In this document: piece by piece, positions 6,734 through 13,242 of the stretch
Numbering within the stretch: the stretch's first letter is position 1
Layout of the letters: every line of letters begins with the position of its first letter
Notes under the pieces: generated by a model
What the model saw: only the letters and a program-made list of their open reading frames with translations
What the model was told of the DNA's origin: nothing
Database searches by the model: none
Assembly: GCA_938045195.1 (NCBI GenBank)
Contig: CALINC010000120.1
Span: 1-14,665 of the forward strand
Direction of reading: 5' to 3'
Length of the DNA stretch: 14,665 nt
Source: an uncultured Treponema sp.
GTDB taxonomy: Bacteria; Spirochaetota; Spirochaetia; Treponematales; Treponemataceae
Translations under genes and position numbers: made by a program

Positions 6734-8068
6734 ATGAGTAAAATTGTAGTAATCGGAGCAAATCATGCGGGAACTGCCGCAATAAATTTCTTAACCGATT
6801 TATCAAAAGAAAATGAAGTGGTCGTCTTTGACAGGAATACCAACATCAGCTTTTTAGGCTGCGGTATGGCATTATGGATAGGCAACCAAATTAAAGGTTC
6901 TGACGGGCTTTTTTATTCCAGCAAAGAAAAACTGGAACAAAAAGGTGCAAAGGTTACAATGGAAGCCGAAATTACCCGCATAGATTTTAAGAAAAAAACG
7001 GTGTATGGCTCCATAAAAGGCGAAAAACAAATAGAAGAAACCTATGACAAATTGATTCTTGCAACAGGTTCTCTACCCATTATACCTAACATAAAAGGAA
7101 TGAATTTAGAAAATGTACAGCAAGTTAAGATTTTTCAAAATGCACAAGAGGTTATCGAAAAACTTAAAAATCCCGCAATAAAAAATATTGCAGTTATAGG
7201 AGCCGGTTATATAGGCGTGGAACTTGCAGAGGCATTTAAACGGCACGAAAAAAATGTAACCCTCATCGATGCAATGCCCCGAAGCCTTGCAAACTATTAT
7301 GATGAACCTTTCTGTGCGATGATGGATAAAAATCTAAAAGAACATGGCATCAAACTTGAATATAATCAACCGGTAAAAGAATTAAAAGGGACAACGAAGG
7401 TGGAAGCCGTTATAACCGATAAGGGGGAATATCCTGCCGATATGGTTATCGTTTGTATAGGTTTTAGACCTAATACAGAACTCGGCAAAAACGACCTTGA
7501 AACTTTTAAAAACGGCGCATATCTGGTTAATGCCAAACAAGAAACTTCCATAAAAGATGTATATGCAATCGGCGATTGTGCTACTGTTTTTGATAATTCT
7601 ATATGCGGCACATCTTATATTGCACTTGCTACAAATGCCGTAAGAAGCGGAATTGTCGCAGCGCATAATGCTTCCGGAATTGCTTTAGACAGTATCGGAG
7701 TACAAGGTTCCAACGGAATAAATATTTACGATTTAAAAATGGTGTCCACAGGTATTTCCGTAGAGCGGGCAACAAAACTGGGGCTTGACGTAGCCTTTAC
7801 CGATTTTACCGATGTGCAAAAAGCGGAATTTATGGAAACGGATAATCCTCCTGTAAAATTGCGAATTGTCTATGACAAAAAAACACGTGTTATTATAGGA
7901 GCGCAAATGGCTTCTACGTATGATATGTCAATGGGTATACATTTGTTCTCGTTGGCAATTCAAGAAAAAGTAACTATCGACAAGTTAAAACTCTTGGATA
8001 TATTCTTTTTGCCGCATTTCAATAAGCCGTATAATTATATTACTATGGCTGCGATTTCGGCTAAATAA
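6734..8068 (+). CDS. nox: NADH oxidase (CoA-disulfide reductase/peroxidase family, probably water-forming)
   Basis: FAD-dependent pyridine-nucleotide-disulfide oxidoreductase, 444 aa, normal for the streptococcal/enterococcal Nox-Npx group. It oxidises NADH with O2 and protects an anaerobe from oxygen while regenerating NAD+. Visible features: N-terminal FAD-binding VVIGANHAGTAA with the family His (H11), the single redox cysteine C43 in ISFLGCGMALW, ATGS (110-113), the NADH Rossmann motif VIGAGYIGVELAEA (154-167), the FAD-ribityl motif VYAIGDC (276-282), and a C-terminal dimerisation domain from about 325 containing the family MASTYDMSMGIHL segment. AGGAG (6723-6727) lies 6 nt before ATG. 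Transcribed with the cytidylate-kinase-like gene; a long hairpin follows it. Water- versus peroxide-forming activity cannot be separated by eye. Confidence 0.93.
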   Translation: MSKIVVIGANHAGTAAINFLTDLSKENEVVVFDRNTNISFLGCGMALWIGNQIKGSDGLFYSSKEKLEQKGAKVTMEAEITRIDFKKKTVYGSIKGEKQIEETYDKLILATGSLPIIPNIKGMNLENVQQVKIFQNAQEVIEKLKNPAIKNIAVIGAGYIGVELAEAFKRHEKNVTLIDAMPRSLANYYDEPFCAMMDKNLKEHGIKLEYNQPVKELKGTTKVEAVITDKGEYPADMVIVCIGFRPNTELGKNDLETFKNGAYLVNAKQETSIKDVYAIGDCATVFDNSICGTSYIALATNAVRSGIVAAHNASGIALDSIGVQGSNGINIYDLKMVSTGISVERATKLGLDVAFTDFTDVQKAEFMETDNPPVKLRIVYDKKTRVIIGAQMASTYDMSMGIHLFSLAIQEKVTIDKLKLLDIFFLPHFNKPYNYITMAAISAK

Positions 8069-8089
8069 TTATGTAAAAGAAATCGGTTA

Positions 8090-8116
8090 ATGGGGTGTCT
8101 TTAAAAGATGCCCCAT
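8090..8116 (+). terminator. Hairpin terminator after nox
   Basis: Bases 8090-8101 pair with 8105-8116 around a UAA loop: ATGGGG/CCCCAT, two G-U wobbles, then TCTT/AAGA, 12 pairs in all. It starts 22 nt after the nox stop. The following ATTTAATC is only partly T-rich, so strength is moderate. Confidence 0.6.
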
Positions 8117-8195
8117 ATTTAATCAAAATCTTAACTAATGTTATTTTTTATTCTTCCGATATTTACAGTATACGTTTACAATTCGGGAGGAATAA

Positions 8196-9143
8196 ATGAA
8201 ACGATTTATAATAACGCTGATTGCACTTGTTTGTTTAACAAGCTTAATTTTTGCTCAAAGTGATATAATCAGTCCTGAAACTTATGCTTCATATTACGGC
8301 GAAGCCTTTAACGGAAGACCGACTGCCAGCGGTGAAATCTTTGATATGAATGCTTATACTGCAGCGCATAGAACACTGCCTTTCGGTACTATGGTTGAAG
8401 TAACAAATCTTGAAAACGGGAAGAAAGTAATTGTACGGATTAATGATAGAGGTCCCTTTGTCGGCAACAGAGAAATAGATATATCCAAGGCGGCAGCGGC
8501 TTCTTTAGATATGCTTTCACGAGGTGTTACGCGCGTTTCCCTAAGACGAATTGATCTAAATGATAAAACCGCTTTCGAAATACAAAACCAAAACACATAT
8601 CAAGGTCAAGGTGAACCGCAAGCAAGTACTCAATATACGGCAACAACGGCTCCGCAAGCAAATGATCAATACACGGCACCGTCGGCTACGCAAACAAGTA
8701 CTCAATACACGCCGCAGTCCGCACAAGAAACTGCCCCTGCCGTAAACTCATCGCAAAATACCGATTATTCTCAACGGGCTCCTCAACCGCAAAACTATCC
8801 CGCTCCGGCTGCCTCTTATACCGGACAATCGGCGGGTATGTCTGCACAGACTGATACATATACGTATGAGCAAAAAAAAGAACCTATCTATATTCCTGTA
8901 ATAGCATCTGAAACTGCGGGAGAACTTTGGAGAATTCAGTTAGGTTCTTTTACGCGTGAAGAAAATGCAATGCGGCTTGTCATTCAACTTCGCAAAATAG
9001 GATTTGACCCCGCGTATGAAAAACATGATAAACATTTAAGGGTTGTTTTATACGGCATTAGCCCGTACGATTTGGATAAAGTAAAAACGGTTTTAAAAGA
9101 AAACGGTTTTAACGATTATGTTTTAAGGCAAGAAAATTGGTAA
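8196..9143 (+). CDS. rlpA: RlpA-type septal lytic transglycosylase with SPOR domain
   Basis: Exported protein, 315 aa, predicted to cleave peptidoglycan strands lacking stem peptides at division sites. Signal peptide 1-20 (KRF, hydrophobic core, cut after SLIFA); no lipobox, so probably periplasmic rather than a lipoprotein as in E. coli. The double-psi beta-barrel RlpA domain spans 28-118. H58 and D84 are 26 residues apart, matching the His131/Asp157 pair essential in Pseudomonas RlpA, in the contexts AAHRTLPFG and INDRGPF. A low-complexity Q/T/A/P linker (about 130-230) includes three 12-residue repeats (142-177). The C-terminal SPOR domain (243-313, RIQLGSFTREENA) binds denuded glycan. GGGAGG (8185-8190) precedes ATG by 5 nt. 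Convergent with the omptin-like gene. Confidence 0.9.
   Translation: MKRFIITLIALVCLTSLIFAQSDIISPETYASYYGEAFNGRPTASGEIFDMNAYTAAHRTLPFGTMVEVTNLENGKKVIVRINDRGPFVGNREIDISKAAAASLDMLSRGVTRVSLRRIDLNDKTAFEIQNQNTYQGQGEPQASTQYTATTAPQANDQYTAPSATQTSTQYTPQSAQETAPAVNSSQNTDYSQRAPQPQNYPAPAASYTGQSAGMSAQTDTYTYEQKKEPIYIPVIASETAGELWRIQLGSFTREENAMRLVIQLRKIGFDPAYEKHDKHLRVVLYGISPYDLDKVKTVLKENGFNDYVLRQENW
8619..8726 (+). repeat. Three tandem 36-bp coding repeats in the rlpA linker
   Basis: They encode QASTQYTATTAP, QANDQYTAPSAT and QTSTQYTPQSAQ (residues 142-177). Units are diverged at the DNA level but stay in frame, so copy-number changes would alter linker length without breaking the protein. Confidence 0.75.
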
Positions 9144-9167
9144 AAATATAAACCTCCCAATAAAGCT

Positions 9168-9207
9168 GCCCGATCTATGTTTTAATAGTTCGGGCTTTTT
9201 TATTTTT
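9168..9207 (+). terminator. Strong intrinsic terminator of rlpA, shared with the convergent gene
   Basis: GCCCGA (9168-9173) pairs with TCGGGC (9190-9195), with an inner CTAT/ATAG helix after one T-T mismatch. TTTTTTATTTTT (9196-9207) follows immediately. The T tract overlaps the stop codon of the convergent omptin-like gene. On the opposite strand the same hairpin could also help end that transcript. Confidence 0.85.
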
Positions 9208-10234
9208 CATAACCGAATTTTAAAACAATGCCCATTTTAAAATTTAAAGCATAAAGAGATGTCCCTGCCGAACCCTCAGGCGACGCACTCGATATTTGTC
9301 CCGTCGATGTTCTTTTTACAAGAGAAAGACCGGTATAAGAAACAACCGATGTATAATCTGCCGAGAGAAAAACACTTAGCGTTTTTTTTACATTTTTTTC
9401 AACATAAAAATTAAAATGAAACGAAAAGCCTCTATCATTAAAAATATCATTAAATGTTCTATCTCTTCCGTAATGAATATCGTTACAATCTGCCAAAACT
9501 TGCGGGCAAACTTGAAGCAAATTTTTAATATACCATTTTTTTGGTAAATCGAATTTAAACAAAATGCCTATATTGGGTAAGATAAATTTTTGGCTGTATG
9601 ACGCTGCTTTACCTTTATACACTATTTTAGGACTATCGGCTGTTACGGCATTACCGTTTTCTGCATATTGTAAATATCCGTCTGAAGCCGTCCATCGATG
9701 AAAATAATATCTAACACCGATACAAGGTTCCGCATAAATCGCAATTCTATTTCCCCAATTTGTATATTCTGCAAGCAGTCCCATCCATCCTGCAAAAGCA
9801 CACCATTCCAATCCTTTTTCAAGTGTACAAGTATGTTCCGAAAAATGTGTAATAATAGTCTTATCGGTTTTATTCGTAAAATCTCTGTCCTGCATTTTGC
9901 CGGTGCGGTGCGGCAGGGAAAAAGACGCATTGAAAGCAATATGAAACTTGTCAATCACATATAATTCTGCATTTGCTGAAATACCTGCTGCCGGTAAAAA
10001 CGGCCAGTCAAGTCTGCTTAAAATATCATTGTATTCTTGAAACACATACTCAAAACCTGAACCGATGCACAAATTAGGTGCTATGGAGGTATGTATCAAA
10101 AAAAAATTTTTTTTTGAATTGGAATATACGGCATTCTCTAAACCGGTGTCTAAACTATCCGGAAAAATGGGAAAACAACATAAAAAGAAAACTACTCCAT
10201 AGAATATTTTTATAATATGCGAGTGCTTATTCAT
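9200..10234 (-). CDS. Omptin-family outer-membrane protease (beta-barrel aspartyl-type endopeptidase)
   Basis: 344 aa. N-terminal hydrophobic signal (about 7-25), then alternating aromatic/polar strands and a C-terminal MGIVLKFGYEK strand typical of an outer-membrane barrel. I recognise the omptin catalytic pattern. GKMQDRDF gives D116/D118, equivalent to OmpT GNMVDQDW D83/D85. H134 lies 18 residues after D116, as H101 does after D83. NDIHY gives D252/H254, equivalent to OmpT D210/H212 in NDEHY. Other matching landmarks are LSRLDW (72-77) and SYSQKFILPNIGI (212-224), which fits OmpT YKQRFKMPYIGL. It is slightly longer than OmpT (317 aa). Known omptins cleave host proteins such as plasminogen at the cell surface; the substrate here is unknown. 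There is no Shine-Dalgarno before the ATG. An A9T9 tract encodes residues 40-46. Function is inferred from motifs, not from a database match. Confidence 0.72.
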   Translation of the reverse strand: MNKHSHIIKIFYGVVFFLCCFPIFPDSLDTGLENAVYSNSKKNFFLIHTSIAPNLCIGSGFEYVFQEYNDILSRLDWPFLPAAGISANAELYVIDKFHIAFNASFSLPHRTGKMQDRDFTNKTDKTIITHFSEHTCTLEKGLEWCAFAGWMGLLAEYTNWGNRIAIYAEPCIGVRYYFHRWTASDGYLQYAENGNAVTADSPKIVYKGKAASYSQKFILPNIGILFKFDLPKKWYIKNLLQVCPQVLADCNDIHYGRDRTFNDIFNDRGFSFHFNFYVEKNVKKTLSVFLSADYTSVVSYTGLSLVKRTSTGQISSASPEGSAGTSLYALNFKMGIVLKFGYEK

Positions 10235-10244
10235 AGATGATAAT

Positions 10245-10274
10245 AGTTTACGTTTTTATTATATGTAATGTCAA
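10245..10274 (-). promoter_or_regulatory. Putative promoter of the omptin-like gene
   Basis: Minus-strand TTGACA (10269-10274), 18-bp spacer, TAAACT (10245-10250). The start site would lie only about 4-5 nt before the ATG, consistent with the missing ribosome binding site. The -35 is one arm of a small palindrome, TGTCAAGACA (10269-10278), and a second TTGACA lies 22 bp further upstream (10291-10296). The -10 is weak, so confidence is low. Confidence 0.35.
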
Positions 10275-10316
10275 GACAGGTTATTTTTATTGTCAAAATT
10301 TTATGTTATTTTTATT

Positions 10317-10442
10317 GATGACGAGTCAATCTACAAGGTAATGTATATGGCGATACGGAATGCGAGTAAACTGCGGACAATGCCTATCAGAAATTGGGCT
10401 TTGGCAGTAAATCAAGCAAGCCATACTATCTTGTTTTTTTAA
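10317..10442 (+). pseudogene. C-terminal remnant of an IS256-family (Mutator-type) transposase
   Basis: The plus-strand frame from 10317 encodes DDESIYKVMYMAIRNASK, then TMPIRNWALAVNQ, ending in a stop at 10440-10442. The combination 'DDSLLKxLYLAxxNASKKWTMPIRNWxxAxNQF' is a signature of the extreme C-terminus of IS256/Mutator transposases. Here the usual KKW is KLR and the tail after VNQ has diverged (ASHTILFF). No catalytic DDE region or terminal repeat is present, so only about 35 codons of an old insertion survive. Its end directly precedes, and includes, the -35 of the lipoprotein promoter. Confidence 0.7.
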
Positions 10443-10459
10443 AAGTATTTTGCTATAAT
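10431..10459 (+). promoter_or_regulatory. Extended -10 promoter of the large lipoprotein gene
   Basis: TTGTTT (10431-10436), 17-bp spacer, perfect TATAAT (10454-10459) preceded by TGC (extended -10). Predicted start near 10466 gives a leader of about 247 nt, unusually long, containing the first copy of the three-hairpin repeat. Confidence 0.7.
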
Positions 10460-10591
10460 GTCTTTGATGAAATTAAAAATATGACTGTTTTGTACTAATG
10501 TGCAAAACTTTGTATGTTATGTGCGATACGGCACAACTAAAAACCGTTTTCAAGAATATGATAATTCTTTCAAACAGTTTTTTGGAGACAC

Positions 10592-10690
10592 GATAAGCCG
10601 CTAGGCGGAAATCCGCCTCGCTTCTTATCTTCGGCTTTGCCCTTGGGCAAACTTTGTTTATTGTATGCACTTTTTTACATGTAGTGCATA
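10592..10690 (+). repeat. Three-hairpin repeat, copy A (5' leader of the lipoprotein gene)
   Basis: A 99-nt unit with three predicted hairpins. H1: GATAAG (10592-10597) with CTTATC (10624-10629), enclosing AGGCGG/CCGCCT (10603-10608 with 10613-10618). H2: TTTGCC (10636-10641) with GGCAAA (10646-10651). H3: TATGCACT (10664-10671) with AGTGCATA (10683-10690). It aligns end to end with copy B at 13247-13345 in the same orientation, with identical blocks such as GCCTCGCT and TATTGTATGCA. The stems differ by compensating changes. It ends 13 nt before the GGAGG (10704-10708) of the lipoprotein gene, so it could influence translation. Confidence 0.75.
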
Positions 10691-10712
10691 AAAGAACTTT
10701 TTTGGAGGAAAT

Positions 10713-13229
10713 ATGAAGCATTTTCGTTTAATACTTTTTGTTGTTTTTGCAGTTTCGGCAATATCGTGTAAGCCATTTTTTCGTGCAATAAAAATAAAAG
10801 CCTCGCCGGAATTCAATATGGCGGCAGGAAGCGGAACTTTTAACCCCGATGATTTTTTCTCTCCGAAAATGGTTATAGATCAAATTAATCAGACCGGTAT
10901 GTTCTCAAAAGCAACTTTTTTAGATTACACAAAAGACGATACTATGAATATGTTAATCCGCTACCCAATCACAGATTTGGAATTAAATATGGCGGATAAT
11001 TTTACCGTATTAAATGAAGCTAAAAAAATAATGTCCTCCTCATTAGAAAAAAGAACATATAAGCTTCAAAAACCTGAAAAAATCTCCAAAGAGATAGATT
11101 TAGAATTTATTCAAGATCATTTATACGGCGGTTTGCAACGACGCAAAGAATTAAATGTTCCTAAACCGGTTTCGGGAGAAAATACTCTTCCGCCGATTGA
11201 ACTGCTCATTAATATGCCGTTTAATAAAGCAACGTTTGATACTGATACAAGATTAATTCTTTCTACTTCAACAAATAATAGTCAAATTAACTTGGAAATT
11301 ACAGAACTGGAATTGATTACTACAGGCGGTGAAACACTCAGTTCGGCAGGAACTTCAACTCCCAATATTTTGGATCTTTCAGGGAAAACAATCAATAAAC
11401 CTGAAAAATTTATTATTAAATCCAAAGTCTCCGGTCCCGCGTCAGCTTCGGTAGAACTTGTAATAGAAACGAAATTTCAAGGACGTATAAGAGAGGCTTG
11501 GGGTATCACTTTTAACATAGCGGATCATAAAATAGACGATATTATTTTGCCCCTTTCACTTTCTTCGGGAGATGCACAATTTGAAGAAGCAGAAATTTCG
11601 GATGGGGAAATAATTATTAATAAATTGCTCCCCGATGAATGGACGGGCTTCGAGGTTGATTATTCAAAATTAAACATCTCACAAGAACAAAAAAACGGAG
11701 TAGGTTTGAATTTGGCTTTAAGCGGAAACACAACTTCTTTAAACGGTAAGACCATGAATAAAAACAGCATAAAAATATCGGGCAATATTGGGCTTACTAT
11801 TCAAAATGCTCATTATTTATATGCGGAAAAAGGTACCGCCGAATTTGACATAGCTATAAAAAAATTAGGATATGTAAAATTAGGAATGCCTGAAAATGTA
11901 AAATTTTCTTATAAAACAGAGCAGCCGATCCCTGAAGATTTAAAAAAATGGGTTAAACGTATTCATTTTACCGATTTAAGTATACAACTCAATTTGGAAA
12001 ATAAGTTACCGCCCGATAACGATGTAGATATTACCATTTTATCAAATACTTTTGGTATCAATGAAACAAAACGCTTCGCATCAAATCTTTCGCAAAATGA
12101 GTTAATTAAAAAACAAAATTTCGATTTTGAACCGAGAGCCGCCGAAAATATGGATTTTTCGGTAAAAGTTAAATTCCAACATTTCTCCGATGAAGATAAC
12201 ATTATTACCATAAAAAATATTGAAATAGGCAAGGAATATTCTTTCGGCGGGGAATTTAATATTACACCTAATTGGGAATATGCTGACATAAACCCAGACG
12301 GTATGGAACATTTTACAGGTTCAATTCCTGAAAAAGCAGACTCCTATCTTGAATTTGGTCAATTATCGGAATTAATAAACAAAGGCTTAACCTTTGAAGA
12401 ACTTAAAGCACGGCTTTACCTAAATTCCGACTTCTTAGAAGGAAAAGGCAATAAACTCAAGGGAAAAATGTATTTTTCTTATACCGATAAAAAAAACAAT
12501 TTGCAAAAAAAAGAATTTTTGATAGGAGCAGAAAATTCATTCGAAGAATTTGGATTCGTTAAACCGCTCCCTGACGAATTTTATGCAGACACAACAAATG
12601 AACTTATCAAATACGGCAAGGTCATTCCCGAATCGTCCAAAGAAATAGATTTTTCAAAGATACTAAGACCGGAACAAACCGATATTAAATTTTTTTATGA
12701 TATTTCATTAAGCAGCTTGCGTATTAACAAAAGCGATATAGACACAATAGAAAAAACAAAACTACGCACAGATATTTTATTGGAAATTCCGTTTAAAGTT
12801 AAGGCTGAAAAAGATATACTATTAAAAAAAATAAACGGCACTCAAGACCTTTTAAACCGTTCTAATACCGGCGGGGAGCAAATTTCAGAGCAGGCGGTGC
12901 AATCCATTAAAGAAATTGAATTGAAAATCAAATATAAAAACCCAATCGGTATTGGCGTAAAAGTAAAATTAACAAACAATACCGAAAGCGGAACTCCGGA
13001 ATTTCTAAAAGAAATTAAACTGCAAACTTCGGAAGAGGAAGAGGAGGAAGTGCTACTCCTTACCGAACAAGACATAGAGTATATTAAAGGTCATAATCCT
13101 TTTATTATGAATATTGAGATTATCTTTCCGGCAGGAACACATTCATTTAAGCGCGGAAAAGGTATTGAAATAAAGCCGTTTTTACGGGCAAAGTGTTCCG
13201 TAGATCAAACTATAAAAGCTAAAAACTGA
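10713..13229 (+). CDS. Large lipoprotein of unknown function
   Basis: 838 aa. Signal peptide with a spirochaete-style lipobox, VSAISC, so Cys19 is the likely lipidated N-terminus. The remainder has no transmembrane segment and is dominated by short alternating strands. Several stretches share the pattern 'strand, LxIxxxNxxPxxxxVxxxLxN': IHFTDLSIQLNLENKLPPDN at about residue 419, and IKEIELKIKYKNPIGIGV near residue 735. This recalls LEA-type-2/FN3-like immunoglobulin folds, a weak inference. A run of six glutamates lies near residue 773. GGAGG (10704-10708) is 4 nt before ATG. It is divergent from the omptin-like gene, monocistronic as far as visible, and bracketed by two copies of a structured repeat. 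I recognise no family; an inner-face outer-membrane or periplasmic structural role is possible. Confidence 0.85.
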   Translation: MKHFRLILFVVFAVSAISCKPFFRAIKIKASPEFNMAAGSGTFNPDDFFSPKMVIDQINQTGMFSKATFLDYTKDDTMNMLIRYPITDLELNMADNFTVLNEAKKIMSSSLEKRTYKLQKPEKISKEIDLEFIQDHLYGGLQRRKELNVPKPVSGENTLPPIELLINMPFNKATFDTDTRLILSTSTNNSQINLEITELELITTGGETLSSAGTSTPNILDLSGKTINKPEKFIIKSKVSGPASASVELVIETKFQGRIREAWGITFNIADHKIDDIILPLSLSSGDAQFEEAEISDGEIIINKLLPDEWTGFEVDYSKLNISQEQKNGVGLNLALSGNTTSLNGKTMNKNSIKISGNIGLTIQNAHYLYAEKGTAEFDIAIKKLGYVKLGMPENVKFSYKTEQPIPEDLKKWVKRIHFTDLSIQLNLENKLPPDNDVDITILSNTFGINETKRFASNLSQNELIKKQNFDFEPRAAENMDFSVKVKFQHFSDEDNIITIKNIEIGKEYSFGGEFNITPNWEYADINPDGMEHFTGSIPEKADSYLEFGQLSELINKGLTFEELKARLYLNSDFLEGKGNKLKGKMYFSYTDKKNNLQKKEFLIGAENSFEEFGFVKPLPDEFYADTTNELIKYGKVIPESSKEIDFSKILRPEQTDIKFFYDISLSSLRINKSDIDTIEKTKLRTDILLEIPFKVKAEKDILLKKINGTQDLLNRSNTGGEQISEQAVQSIKEIELKIKYKNPIGIGVKVKLTNNTESGTPEFLKEIKLQTSEEEEEEVLLLTEQDIEYIKGHNPFIMNIEIIFPAGTHSFKRGKGIEIKPFLRAKCSVDQTIKAKN

Positions 13230-13242
13230 TAATTTATGGGAG

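Noticed and set aside
8560..8745. 61-codon basic ORF in the rlpA linker region
   Set aside because: Shadow of the 36-bp coding repeats in another frame; rlpA is clearly the coding frame.
10592..10690. Riboswitch in the long leader of the lipoprotein gene
   Set aside because: No known aptamer core recognised, and a second copy lies after the gene, which does not fit a metabolite riboswitch.
10473..10721. 82-codon minus-strand ORF in the lipoprotein leader
   Set aside because: It is mostly the antisense of repeat copy A, which happens to be open in this frame, and it begins inside the lipoprotein gene. No start signal.
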